From: Ambrosia x helenae
Taxonomy: Eukaryota > Streptophyta > Magnoliopsida > Asterales > Asteraceae
Direction: 5' to 3'
NCBI GenBank assembly: GCA_030844895.1
Contig: CM061223.1
Coordinates: forward strand, 30,866,561 to 30,930,560
DNA: 64,000 nucleotides
Position 1 is the stretch's first letter. The number at the start of each line of letters is the position of its first letter. The notes under the pieces were generated by a model. It searched no databases and had not been told where the DNA came from. It worked only from the letters and a program-made list of their open reading frames with translations. Of the stretch, positions 24,111-35,379 are shown piece after piece. Position numbers and translations under genes: made by a program.

Positions 24111-24879
24111 AAACTAGAAGAGAAAGTGAAAATTTTAGTTGAAAGAAGTATTGTTTGTAATAGTAATTGTAAACATAGGGTGAATAAAAACCATTTTAAT
24201 TAACTTTTTCTTCTGAACACTCAATCATCTCATGACTTAAAAACTACAAAAATACACCACCTCGATTTGATCGTTCCTTCCCTTCTCTCTCTAAACTCTC
24301 TCTCTCTTTCTCTCTCTAGAGTTTACTAGTTATGGCAGTGCCACAGTGGCAGTGCAAAGAAACGGGGAGAGAGGGTTTTCATTGGGAAGGTAAACCCTGC
24401 CGTTTGCACCATTCTTTCTTTCACAAGTCTCTCTACACTCCTACTACTATACACTATACCATTCTCTCTCTATCTCTTTAATCAAGCACTACAAACAAGA
24501 TATACATCACATTACCATTAGCATCTCTCTCTCACACATACACGTTAACACACACTTGGTAGCAAAAGCAAAAGATAACCAAACAAACAAACAAGCATAC
24601 TCATTTTCCAATGACCTAAAGCAGTCCCCTTTTTCCCTCAGCTTTCATTCATCGTCTAGTTACATACATACTTGGACGTATATTATTAGTACTTTAGGTT
24701 TTTCAGTAAAAGAGCTGAACAAACACCCCTTTTTGTAAGCTTAAATTTCGGGAGAAATTAACCATTTAACCTAACCCTCTCTCTCTCTATCTATCTGCCA
24801 AACATTCAGACATTTAATATTATTATGCACGTATCTTTGCACAGGAACTTGACTTGAACCTGCCTTGCAGAGAGATCTA
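24111..24879 (+). promoter_or_regulatory. STM upstream region and 5' leader
   Basis: The 770 bp between the Ty3 gag fragment and the STM ATG. It has CT-rich tracts (about 24280-24318 and 24775-24800), a GC-rich unique block at 24330-24410, and several short upstream ATGs. No clear TATA box can be fixed. A CAG/AGAG boundary just before the ATG (near 24870) could be a splice acceptor but this is not established. Confidence 0.5.
24332..24481 (+). other. Candidate 49-codon upstream ORF in the STM leader
   Basis: ATG at 24332 opens a frame starting MAVPQWQCKETGREGFHWEG and ending at TAA 24479-24481, about 400 bp before the STM start. Its first 25 codons lie in the only GC-rich block of the leader, which contains the palindrome TGCCACAGTGGCA (24339-24351). 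It might be a regulatory uORF, a conserved DNA element, or chance. Whether it is transcribed cannot be seen. Confidence 0.3.
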
Positions 24880-27800
24880 ATGGATGGTGGTAGATCATGT
24901 AGTTTTATGAGGTTTGGAGAAGATAATCACAACCACAACAATGGATCAGGGTCACTGTGTCTTCCTCCATCTCCTAGTGTTGTGTACAACAACACTACAA
25001 ACCTTATTTTCGACCATCATCGTCACCGTGGTACCTCTGCTGCATCTGTGATGATGCTTGAAGATCATAATAATACCAATAGCAACACTCATTTTAAAGC
25101 CAAGATCATGTCTCATCCTCATTATCCTCGTCTTTTATCTGCTTATCTTAATTGTCAAAAGGTATAACATATAAGTACATGTTTCTTGAAAACCCTAACT
25201 TTTTTAAAGATTGTACTTTGGAAGAAACACATAAGTTACTTTCTTTAAAGATCAGAAGTCATTTTCTTTAAAGATTGCGTTTTCTTGACGAATTGTGGAG
25301 TGGAATTTAATATATATGTTTTATTTATGTACATGTGTTTATTTCTTCTTATGGTACATCTTAATTGTCAAAAGACATATATAATATATAAATACATATT
25401 TATTTATTTTTTGAAAACCCTAACTTCTTTAAAAATTGTATTTTGGAAGAAACCCATAAGTTACTTTCTTTATAGATTGTATTATTTAAGAAACCAAGAA
25501 CTATGGGGTAAAATTTAATATATATTTTGTTTTGTTTATGTTTAGGGTAAAATTTAATATATTTTGTTTTTCTTGAAGAACTATGGGGTAAAATTTAATA
25601 TATATTTTGTTTTATTTATGTTATATATGTTTGTTTCTTCTTTTGGTAGGTTATTAGACACCCACCTGAAGATATAATATTTGTAAGATGAACCCAGAAG
25701 TGGGTTTCATAGATTTTTGTGTGTGTGTGTGTGTGACATAACTTGTTTTTAGTCATTTCTTCAATTGGTATAAAACTAACAATTCTTGAATACATAAAAG
25801 CCTAGTCTTTTTGCTACTAAATATTTCATGTTTTCATCAAGATAATATTGAAAGATTTGAATATTTTTGAAAAAAAAAAAAAACAAACACAACATTTCTT
25901 GGATATATAAATACCCTAGTCTTTTCCCCACTAAAAATTTCAAGTGTTCATCAAGATAATTATGAAAGGTTGAGTGTTCTTGAATAAAAACATAATATTT
26001 CTTGAATATATAAAACCCTAAGTCTATTGTCCATTAAAATTTTCTGGTCATCATCTAAGATAATAAAGAAAGTTTGAAAATCTAATGAATAAAAAACATA
26101 ATATTTTTTGAATTTTTGAAAACCCTAGTCTTTTTTCCACTACAATTTTCAAGTTTTCATCAATTTAATAGTGAAGATTGAATCTTTTTTACTAAAACAT
26201 AATCTACATAATTATATAGAACCCTAGTCTCCCTTCTAATCTTTATGAATAATTGCAGATTGGAGCACCACCAGAAGTGGTCGAACGACTAGAAGAAGCT
26301 TGTCGAGCCTCAGTGATGGCTGCGATGTCCAGCCGATCTGGTTCCGAAGGCGCAGGAGGCGCCGGAACCAGCGGCTGTGGTGGAGGCATGAGCTCCACCA
26401 TTGTTGGACAAGATCCAGCTCTTGATCAGTTCATGGAAGCTTACTGTGAGATGCTGATTAAATATGAACAAGAACTTTCAAAACCCTTCAAAGAAGCTAT
26501 GGTTTTTCTTTCACGAATGGAGTCTCAGTTTAAAGCAATCTCTTTTTCTAACTCAGATTCTGGTATAGCATTCAATCTTTTTTCACCTACATACGTGTGT
26601 TTGTTGTTAATTTTATATATTTTATTCATTAATTTTATATAGTTTATTAAAAAAAGAAGCAATATGGCATTACAATATCGAGGAGAAAATTATATTACAG
26701 CTTTGGGTGACATGTATCAGAACTCAAAACAATTTCACATCGTCTCGGTTATTGTTCTTGGCATATACATGGGAATAACCAGCTCAATTGATTTTAAATA
26801 TATTAATATTAATAAAAACAGTAAAACTGATTTGAGTTAAGATATGCTTTTCTTTTATTTAAATTAAGATAGAATTACCAAACTTTAGTAACCACTGTTG
26901 TAAATTAATTATTCACTTCGTTTAAGTTTTGTGATCCAAACATTCTTTATGTCTAATATATGTGAATCATACTTTGGATTTTTAGTGGATTCTATATATT
27001 CTAGGGTGAAATAGGTTGTTATAACAATTTTTGGGACTCATGCATGTTTAACTTTAATTCAACAGTCATTGAAGCCTTAGACCAGGGAGACTATTACATG
27101 TTTGCTTAACTATTTATTTATTTATTATTATGATTTTGCTAAATTCATAGAGTTTAAACTAGACCAATGCACTTGTTGGTCGGATCATAAAATTAACATG
27201 GGTTAGATAAAGATCATAAATTATATCTTTAGGTTATTTATATGTTCTCTCTTTAGGTTATTTATATGTTCACTCCTTCAAGTGAAGGGAGTGGGGCTTG
27301 GGTTTGGGCGTGGGAACCCAACCCAATGATGTGAGAATAGAGACGGGCGTGGGGGCTTGAGGTGGAGGGAGGTAGAGGCCATTGATTGGTTGTCTAAAAA
27401 AAATTTGACCGGCGTGGGTTTGTTGGGTTTTTTAAACTTATGCCCCAAACCCATGTCCCTCCACTCCCCTACCTTTTGGGGCTTGAGTTGAAGAGCCCAC
27501 TATAGCCACGTGTCAACTCCAACCCAAACCCCTCCCTTTCCCATAGTCTTATGTATTGTGTCTCTATAATGTTGCCCCACCCCTTGTGGTGTGGTGGTAA
27601 AAGCGTTTGTGTTTCAAATGACTGAACGAGAGATTGGGAGTTTAAGCATCATAAGAAGCAAAAATGGGTGTATTTACAGGAGAGAAAGATTTAGCCGTTC
27701 AAAAAAATTGTATATAATTGTTGGGTGCTAAATTGTAAATATGTGAAAATAAGTTTATGCACTATAATCAATATAGACACGTACAATACCCAACATGGTT

Positions 27801-28960
27801 CCAAGTGTTTAATGGGTGCTAAGCTATAGCTTTAAGCTATTATCTATTTTCTCTGTGTATTCTATCTATGGTGTAGGGGGTGGGGGGGTACTCAATTGTT
27901 AATATGTATTATCATATTACCCTACTACCTATTTATACATTAATATAATTTGTAAATGGATCATACAACTGCAATCTTCTTCGTAACATGTGCTAGATAA
28001 AGATCCTAGTTATCTTTAGGTTATTATTATTTTTTTTTGGCCGGCAAATTTCATCTTTATTCCACACCCAAATACATATTTACAAGCTTCATTTAGCAAG
28101 CTGCTATGTAGAAGCATAGGATACAGCCCTTACAAATACATTTGTCTATTCATTTAGGTTATTTGTCTATACTCTATTTATTATGTCTATAATGTTGGGT
28201 GGTAAGTTATTTATTTGTTTTCTCTGTGTATTCTAAATATACGACCTATCTATACAATATAATTTATGTAGAACACATATTTTACAACTTTGCATATGTT
28301 GTGCATAAATTAAGCACAACAAATGTGTTACACATTCAGTTTATTAACTAAGTTTTTTCTTTGATGATTTTTGTAATAAATCTAGGTTGCGGTGAGGGAG
28401 GCGTTGATAGGAATGGATCATCTGAAGAAGAACTTGATGTTGACATGAATAACAACAGTATGGTGGATCCTCAAGCTGAAGATCGGGAGCTGAAAGGTCA
28501 GTTACTACGCAAGTATAGCGGGTATTTAGGAAGTCTGAAGCAGGAGTTCATGAAGAAGAGAAAGAAAGGGAAGTTACCCAAAGAAGCCCGTCAACAGTTG
28601 CTCGATTGGTGGACTAGACATTACAAATGGCCATATCCTTCGGTAATGTCACTTGTACTTCCTGGCTTTGTTCTTTGTTACGAAAGCATTATTGGGCTGA
28701 AATGTTCTTTTTCAATCACACTTATAAGAGGATAACTATTTTTACGGTTTTGTTGTTTACAGGAAGCTCAGAAGTTGGCACTAGCAGAATCAACAGGGCT
28801 TGATCAGAAGCAGATAAACAATTGGTTCATAAACCAAAGAAAGCGACACTGGAAGCCATCAGAGGATATGCAATTTGTGGTAATGGATGCTGCTCATCCT
28901 CACTATTTCATGGATAATATCTTCGGGAACCCCTACCCCATGGACGTATCGCTTCTCTAA
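24880..28960 (+). CDS. STM: SHOOT MERISTEMLESS-type class I KNOX homeodomain protein
   Basis: Four coding exons, 24880-25161, 26259-26562, 28386-28642 and 28763-28960, all with GT-AG introns, give 346 aa. Intron phases are 0, 1 and 0; codon 196 (Gly) is split. The N terminus is Asn/His-rich. KNOX1 spans about 72-112 (FKAKIMSHPHYPRLLSAYLN), KNOX2 146-190 (LDQFMEAYCEMLIKYEQELS), ELK 230-250, and a TALE homeodomain 252-313 with the PYP insert at 278-280 and WFINQRKR at 302-309. The C-terminal tail (VMDAAHPHYFMDN) is typical of STM and not of KNAT1/BP. In known plants STM is a nuclear transcription factor, paired with BELL proteins, that keeps the shoot apical meristem undifferentiated. At 346 aa it is slightly shorter than Arabidopsis STM, mostly at the N terminus. 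ATG 24880 was chosen because upstream codons have no ATG in frame; ATG 24907 is an alternative. Nothing looks broken. Confidence 0.96.
25162..26258 (+). repeat. STM intron 1 with tandem repeats
   Basis: The 1097-bp intron holds two repeat sets. A block GAAAACCCTAACTT...TAAGTTACTTTCTTT occurs at about 25188 and 25410. GGGGTAAAATTTAATATAT recurs three times near 25505-25610. From about 25790 to 26240 a roughly 100-115-bp unit, with CCCTAGTCTTTT...CACTA and TTCATCAAGATAAT, recurs four to five times. A GT microsatellite lies near 25718. No coding content. Confidence 0.7.
27268..27548. mobile_element. Harbinger-type MITE in STM intron 2
   Basis: Right end reverse-complemented reads GACTATGGGAAAGGGAGG next to TTA. 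Its start matches the GACTATGGG terminus of the Harbinger at 5030. The left end (GGGAGTGGGGCTTGGGTTTG) mirrors the inner right end (GGGAGGGGTTTGGGTTGG) but its outermost bases are decayed, so the left boundary is approximate. No coding capacity. Confidence 0.6.
27575..27712 (+). mobile_element. SINE in STM intron 2
   Basis: A-box-like TGGTGTGGTGGTAAAAGC, a weak B box GGGAGTTTAAGCATC about 40 bp later, and a 3' end TTTAGCCGTTC followed by A7. Flanks TATAATGTTG (about 27565-27574) and TATAATTGTTG (27713-27723) look like an aged target duplication. The 3' end is like the SINE at 3555-3803. Confidence 0.65.
28026..28152 (-). mobile_element. LINE 3' end in STM intron 2
   Basis: On the minus strand the sequence ends ATGAAATTTGCCGGCC then A9. 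TTTAGGTTATT lies on both sides (28015-28025 and 28153-28163), an 11-bp duplication. Only about 110 bp of 3' untranslated sequence was copied, a heavily 5'-truncated insertion. The tail is like that of the LINE at 39129. Confidence 0.7.
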
Positions 28961-29326
28961 TATTGCTGGAGTAATGACACCATGATCATCTGAAACTGGT
29001 TCTATTATGCTTGTGTGTGCCTTTTGCTGTTACCTCTATTGTGCTTGTGGTTTATGGTTCTATGTTCAACTGGTATTGCAACACAGAATGTGTGGTAGTA
29101 ATTATGTAGTCTTTTTACTTGTTAAGCTATGTTATGTTATGCAGTGTGATGAAAGTGTTAAATTAGTTGGATCGTGTTTCTTGATTAAGATATTTATAAA
29201 TAACAAGTTTATTAATATATGTTTTCGTATCGTGTGTCGATTTTTGTATGTGTTATAATATGTCCCTATTAAACCATCACCAATCATCACCCATGCAAGG
29301 AACAATGCATTTACAAACGAATCTAA
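28961..29326 (+). other. STM 3' flank
   Basis: Probably contains the STM 3' untranslated region (T- and GT-rich; no single clear polyadenylation signal). No further gene before the next element. Confidence 0.45.
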
Positions 29327-29423
29327 TTTTTTTTGAACGGCAAACAGTTTTTATTTATCACCAAAAACCATTGTAAAGATACTAATATAATGGAAAACAC
29401 CCATGTCATAAAAATGACTTATT

Positions 29424-31028
29424 TCACCCAATTTTGTATTGCTAATCATCTCTCTATGTTTGTACCATATTACACCCATGAAAACCATTCCTCCAAAGTA
29501 CCAAATACACCATATTCATATTTTTGAGATACCTCCCCCGTCCTTATGATTGTTGAACTCGTCACCATTCCCCGCAAATATTTGGCTTTGTTGGATTGGG
29601 CATCTCATACGCATAGACCAAGTTCTACAAATAGTCTCACCCCTTTTGCCCTCTTTCTCCATTGAACAGAAGAAATAAATTTGATCGTTTTGATTATTTT
29701 CCATCATTTGATCACCCATGCCACCATTTAAAGGATTATCTCCGCTAACCGAACCCGCTTTGATAGTCCAAACCACCTTCTTATTCACTTGTTCTGTGCA
29801 ACTACTTCGATTCACCTTTTCACCATCATCCGTCTCTACCAGAGTGCTCATATCAATCGCATCTTCTAATTCTCTCTCCCCCCTTTCTTTTCACCCACCG
29901 TAGGACTGTTTGCGCGCCGCCAACCAAAGTCAGATTAATTGAGCCGATAATAAATTTTTTCACCCATTTTGTATCTAATCATCTCTCTATGTTTGTACCA
30001 TATTACACCCATGAAAACCATTTCTCCAAAGGTACCGAATACACCATATTCATATTTTTGAGATACCTCCCCCGTTCTTATGATTGTTGAACTCCTCACC
30101 ATTCCCCGCAAATATTTGGCTTTGTTGGATTGGGCACCTCATACGCATAGACCAAGTTCTACAAATAGTCTCACCCCTTTTGCCCTCTTTCTCCATTGAA
30201 CAGAAGAAATAAATTTGATCATTTTGATTATTTTCCATCATTTGATCACCCATGCCACCATTTAAAGGATTATCTCCGCTAACCGAACCCGCTTTGATAG
30301 TCCAAACCACCTTCTTATTCACTTGTTCTGTGCAACTACTTCGATTCACCTTTTCACCATCATCCGTCTCTACCAGAGTGCTCATATCAATCGCATCTTC
30401 TAATTCTCTCTCCCCCCTTTCTTTTCACCCACCGTAGGACTGTTTGCGCGCCGCCAACCAAAGTCAGATTAATTGAGCCGATAATAAATTTTTTCACCCA
30501 TTTTGTATTGCTAATCATCTCTCTATGTTTGTACCATATTACACCCATGAAAACCATTCATCCAAAGGTACCGAATACACCATATTCATATTTTTGAGAT
30601 ACCTCCCCCATTCTTATGATTGTTGAACTCTTCACCATTCCCCGCAAATATTTGGCTTTGTTGGATTGGGCATCTCATACGCATAGACCAAGTTCTACAA
30701 ATAGTCTCACCCCTTTGGCCCTCTTTCTTCATTGAACAGAAGAAATAAATTTGATCATTTTGATTATTTTCGATCATTTGATCACCCATGCCACCATTTA
30801 AAGGATTATCTCCGCTAATCGAACCTGCTTTGATAGTCCAAACCACCTCCTTATTCACTTGTTCTGTGCAACTACTTCGATTCACCTTTTCACCATCATC
30901 CGTCTCTACCAGAGTGCTCATATCAATCGCATCTTCTAATTCTCTCCCCCCCTTTCTTTTCACCCACCGTAGGACTGTTTGCGCGCCGCCAACCAAAGTC
31001 AGATTAATTGAGCCGATAATATTTTTTT
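29424..31028 (-). repeat. Three tandem copies of a 535-bp module
   Basis: Copies are 29424-29959, 29960-30493 and 30494-31028. Corresponding open frames start at offsets 534 and 536 from each other. Differences are a few substitutions and small indels, such as two extra bases in the CTCTCCCCCC tract of copies 1 and 2. Identity looks like about 97% by eye, so the amplification is recent. Confidence 0.92.
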
Positions 31029-31092
31029 TCTGGTCATCCGCGTCCAAATGTTCCTGGACGTTAAGCTTGACGCCTCTGCCATTAGATTTCAA
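30586..31092 (-). CDS. Uncharacterised 168-codon ORF, longest of three copies
   Basis: I do not recognise this protein. It starts near the upstream edge of the array and reads a basic stretch (VLRWVKRKGGRELEDAID), then MSTLVETDDGEKVNR, a middle with GDNPLNGGMGDQMIENN, and a Cys-containing end (YFFCSMKK, ETICRTWSMRMRCPIQQ). Copies 1 and 2 keep only the last 111 codons in frame (29516-29851, 30050-30385) because of the CT indel. No signal peptide or membrane segment. It may be a piece of a LINE ORF1 or of a host gene picked up by an element. Expression is unknown. Confidence 0.35.
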   Translation of the reverse strand: MKSNGRGVKLNVQEHLDADDQKKNIIGSINLTLVGGAQTVLRWVKRKGGRELEDAIDMSTLVETDDGEKVNRSSCTEQVNKEVVWTIKAGSISGDNPLNGGMGDQMIENNQNDQIYFFCSMKKEGQRGETICRTWSMRMRCPIQQSQIFAGNGEEFNNHKNGGGISKI

Positions 31093-31095
31093 TAA

Positions 31096-31596
31096 ATTAC
31101 TTAAAAATACTTATTTTCTTTCCAACCATAAGAACATATATTTACCAATACTTGGTATTCCACATCACCAGTATATTTACATTTATTTTTAATAATCAAA
31201 TTCTTTTTATAACTAGTTTGTTTTTTTATATTTCCTTATTATTAAAATGTAAGATATATATTTTATTCTAGATGTTAAATATATATTAAGTCTAGAAATC
31301 AAACGTTTTCTTAAAGTTGCAATAATAAGTAGTATATTTTTTATTAATTTTTTCTTTAAATATAGTATCAATATAAAAACCTTGTTATAGTAAATGTATA
31401 TATATAATAAAAAAAATTAGATGTGATATATAAATGATTATAGTGTAAATATAAAACAAAAGAAAATGAAAAAAAAACGTTGGTTCCTACTAGTTTTCCA
31501 AATGCACAGGGAAATGCATTCTTTTCAAATGCACTTTACTCTAACGTAGCTCTTGGTAATTTCATAATTCATGTCACAAATGCATTACCTAAATGC
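31096..31596. other. AT-rich non-coding
   Basis: No gene. The motif AAATGCA recurs four or five times at about 31500-31600, perhaps an old MITE remnant. Confidence 0.45.
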
Positions 31597-31971
31597 AGTG
31601 TTGTAAAAATCGGGTCAATCGGTGATTAATTGCTAGTCGCTTAGTAACTGGCTAATTTTTTGTTAATTGGTAGTCGGCCTGGTTGGCCGGCCAAAAATCG
31701 ATGATTACAGCAAGATTTCTGCGAATATTTGTAATTTCGGCCAAATTCTGACCAAAACTTGTAAACTCCAGCAAGTTTCCAACCAAACGATGTAGATTAT
31801 GACAATTAATGATGTATAGTTTAAAAAATGGGCCGAGGAGGGGTTAAAACCTGTCTATTTAAAATATTTACCTATAAAAATGTTTGTATGTATATAAAAA
31901 ATCCGATCCGATTAATCGCTAGTCCTCACCCCACCGATAAACTAGCGTCTAAAAAGTTCTACAACATTATG
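31597..31971. mobile_element. MITE-like element (possibly hAT)
   Basis: The left end AGTGTTGTAAAAATC and the reverse complement of the right end (CATAATGTTGTAGAA) share ATGTTGTA-like sequence. TAAATGC lies on both sides (31590-31596, 31972-31978), a 7-bp match and 7 of 8 if extended. There is no coding capacity. The superfamily is uncertain. Confidence 0.5.
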
Positions 31972-31978
31972 TAAATGC

Positions 31979-33260
31979 GTCATTGAATGAAGCATTGGTG
32001 ATGGGTCTTATATGGTTAATGGTTTCACCCATTACTTACATCTCATCTCACACTATATAGTGGGTTCGCATAAATGTTATTTCATATTCACCTACAAGGA
32101 CAAGTGTAATTTCATTAAATTTGCAAGACATATTTAATACAAAATTAAATAACTTATTAACTTATGATTTGAAGTCAAAAACATTATGATAAATAACTTA
32201 TTAACTTATACTAAAAATAATACATAAAAAATTGATTAACATATTCAAACTCAAATAAAAGGAAGAGGCATCGTCTCATTCGTGACTGACCCGGTCATTA
32301 GAAAAACCAAAATAAATGTCAAACAAGAATACATGATGACTTTTAGTTTAAAAGTTATTGTATATGTAATAAATGTTTAGGGTTGAAAATTACAATCATA
32401 ACAAATGTTGTGTTGATCAAAAGCAACGCCATGGTTATTATGCTAATTAAGAGCAACGTCATGGTTTCTTTGATCAAATGTCATGGTTTTTTTGATCTGC
32501 GCATACACCCCAAGGTTCTCCTTTACATCCATAGGTGTCTCATTAGACGAAACAATCGCTAGCATGAGAAACGGCATATACACGTTTGGAACATATTAAG
32601 GAATATATCACAAATTCGACAAGTTAGTACAACGAGATGACAAACCCATCCCACACGCCATTCTTTATTTTTGATGGCTTCATTTAGAGTATTTCGCTAC
32701 TTTTTTTTTTACCAGAGATTGAAATCTTGTCTTCTGCTTCAAGTTTTTAGTATTCACCTGCATCACTTTATATTTTCATACGTGCTTTCAATATCAAAGG
32801 ACTTCCCTAATCGTCCCTTACAGCCCCAATACGAAAAATATAACCCTAGACACCTGCTAAGGCTCAAGAACATCATTCGGGAAACTTGGAATGTGTTCGG
32901 TTGTGATATTGAAGAGCTTTAGGTATAATACTTGATATCTTATGTTCTAATCTTCTCTATTATGTTTTAAAACACCATAAACAAGTTTGTCCAGATCTGA
33001 TATAAGTTTATAAAGATTAAAACATGATTTTTTTTTTTAAAAGATTAACATGTTAAACATGGAGTTTTATGATTGTTATTTGATATGCTTGCTTGTTATT
33101 GTATGTTGATGATTGTTGAACATCTAAGGTTTATAGACGATATTATTTACGATGAATCTTGCATGTGTTGGTCATGTTATTGTATGATGAGTCTTGTATG
33201 ATGTTATTTGATGACCACGATCGATAATATACATTTAGGGTTTGTTAAAGTTAAGATTTT
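31979..33260. other. AT-rich non-coding
   Basis: No gene supported. An 83-codon frame at 32671-32922 has no recognisable domain. AACGTCATGG-like phrases repeat near 32425-32490. Confidence 0.45.
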
Positions 33261-34862
33261 TACATGTTTAAAATTGGACAGAATGCATAGACGACTTGTA
33301 GACCCTGTAACGTAACTTTAAACTATTTGTTTTGAATGTTTCTTGACATGAACATGTTGTATGTGGTCTTAGCTTTCTGTAGAGGGTAAGATTGTGCGAT
33401 TTGGTTATCGTTTGATGTGTTTTTTGAATTTTATACAAACATGGGTCAAAACTTATTTTCGGATTAATATTTTGGGTCAACTTTAAACTACCATAACTTG
33501 AGTTTTACAAGGAGTTAGGTCACGAAAATTGGTTATCGTTTTATCATGAAACAAAAATATAGGCATGACGAATGGACTCCTAAGAATATTCAGTAAAATT
33601 TTGGGAGTCCAAAATGTTGTGTAGGTATTTTTCATAAAATCATTTTGATAACGCATAATCTGTCCTAAAAACACAGATTATGATATATGTGCATAAGTGT
33701 TCGTTTGAAGGCTTGTATGACTCGGTTATGACATGAACTTCTATGTACACTTGTATGAGATGTATATGATGTGTATAACTCATATTAAACATAACATTCA
33801 CCAATGGGTTCGTAGGGTTACTTGTGCATGTAGTTACACTAGGTGTCACTAAAACGTTTTCACATTATTTAACGCCTTGGACAAACAAGTTTTGTGGTGT
33901 ATTGTGTATACACAAAAACTCACGTAGTGGCAGATATAATAGAGAGTGGGTAACACGTTCCTATTACTTTTGGAATTGGATTTAGCTTTTGCAACCTAAG
34001 GTGAGTTTCTCTACTTTTTCTCAAAAGCATGCGTCTCGGGTTTTGAGATAACTTGATGAACTTTTCTAGTCCGGTTGGGACTACTTTTCCATCCCGAGTT
34101 TTGGGATGCTTGATTCCTTGTGTGGATCACATTTTGACTCCTTGTGTGGGTCGGGGTTTTATCAGTTTGCAACTTTTTGTCCTTTGTGAACTAAACACTT
34201 CTATCACTTGAAAAGTCCTTATACATTATTGGGTTAAACGCTGAAGGCGAACGAGGTATTAGTTGATAGCGCTATTATGTTAGGCAACAGCCTCATGCTT
34301 GATATGCTTGGGTCACACGGGTAGGAACTATTGACCACATGTTCTACTAGTGTTGATAGACAGTAGTACCCACTAAGGCAAATTAACAACTTTGTAGTTC
34401 CCAATAATATTCCTGTTTAGTTACAATGAGTGTATTAGCTACCTCTGACACGCACAGAAACTGATGGTATTTTACAACACTGGAAACTTTACTTTTGTTA
34501 CTTAAACTGAGAACTCACCAACATTATGTTGACACACGTTAGCATGCTTTTGCAGGTCTCTACGTACGGAGCACGTTAGGGCATGCATCATTGTGTCACG
34601 GGATAATTGAACACTGTTAACTTTTATATTACTTTTCATTCATTTGGTTTTGTCTTGGGCGCGTTGTTTTGCGCATGGTTTTAAAATGGCTGTGTTTGGT
34701 TTACGCTACCACAACTTTTTGGTTAAATGTTAAAATTGATTTTTGAAAACGAACTAAATGGTTTGGGAATTTAGAGTCATTCATATGACTTATGGCTATG
34801 GGATCCTGGTATGTCACGCGTCTCGCCGTATAAACCCCGCGGTGGAAATTTGAGGGTGTGAC
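33260..34862 (+). repeat. Ty3 LTR remnant
   Basis: The last 60 bp (GGATCCTGGTATGTCACGCG ... GGAAATTTGAGGGTGTGACA) match the end of the Ty3 LTR at 17120-17178. Upstream sequence has the GGTGAGTTTC-type block common in these LTRs. The left boundary is not visible. After 34862 comes no primer-binding site, so this is a solo or truncated LTR. Confidence 0.6.
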
Positions 34863-35215
34863 AGCATTCGCCAAATTTTTCTAAGGCTTTTTGGGGGTTG
34901 TGTCCTTGTTAGAGAACCCGCCAAGATCAGAGTCAGGAAGGGATTCGTGCAAGCGTTTAAGAGCGTTGGCATAACCCGAGTCGATGTTATCAACCCCATT
35001 GTTACGCAAGATGTGGTCCTGCAACTTCCAGGACTAGGATCTGGATGCCATAAAGGCATAAACAGCCACATCCCGAGCCGAGAAAAGACCCATCTCACCA
35101 AGAGGCATCAGCAAGGTCTGATCCGCCACTGGAGGTCATCGAAAATGCCCCATCCTCCCACATTCTACAATGTCTTCTATTTCCTCCCGAATGCCTTTAT
35201 CAAAACATGATACAA
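34863..35215 (-). pseudogene. Coding scrap, probably retroelement-derived
   Basis: Minus-strand reading gives DHILRNNGVDNIDSGYANAL and LHESLPDSDLGGFSNKDTTP with stops and frame changes upstream. The phrasing resembles proteins annotated in plants as putative gypsy-type transposase, but I am not sure. GC content is higher than the flanks. It abuts the Ty3 LTR remnant. Confidence 0.35.
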
Positions 35216-35324
35216 CATCATTCATAAAGGGAAGTTGGCATGTTCACAATTCAAAATTTACAACCGTATGGGACATACACATGATTGGCTTTCGAAGTCA
35301 TAAAACTGCATGTAAGTGTTAGTA

Positions 35325-35326
<2 letters not shown>

Positions 35327-35375
<49 letters not shown>
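35327..35375. repeat. (TA)n microsatellite, left border of an element chain
   Basis: About 24 TA repeats directly left of the first terminal-inverted-repeat element. Confidence 0.9.

Positions 35376-35379
<4 letters not shown>

Larger units (their letters stand above)
29327..31095 (-). mobile_element. LINE-tailed element with triplicated module
   Basis: Read on the minus strand, a coding segment begins near 31092, runs through three near-identical 535-bp modules, and ends in GTTTGCCGTTC followed by A8 at 29334-29327. That tail matches the LINE and SINE tails in this window, so retroposition is likely. No RT domain is present. I found no target duplication, and the 5' end is approximate. Confidence 0.5.

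Noticed and set aside
32671..32922. 83-codon ORF
   Set aside because: No known motif, AT-rich surroundings, no neighbouring exon signals.
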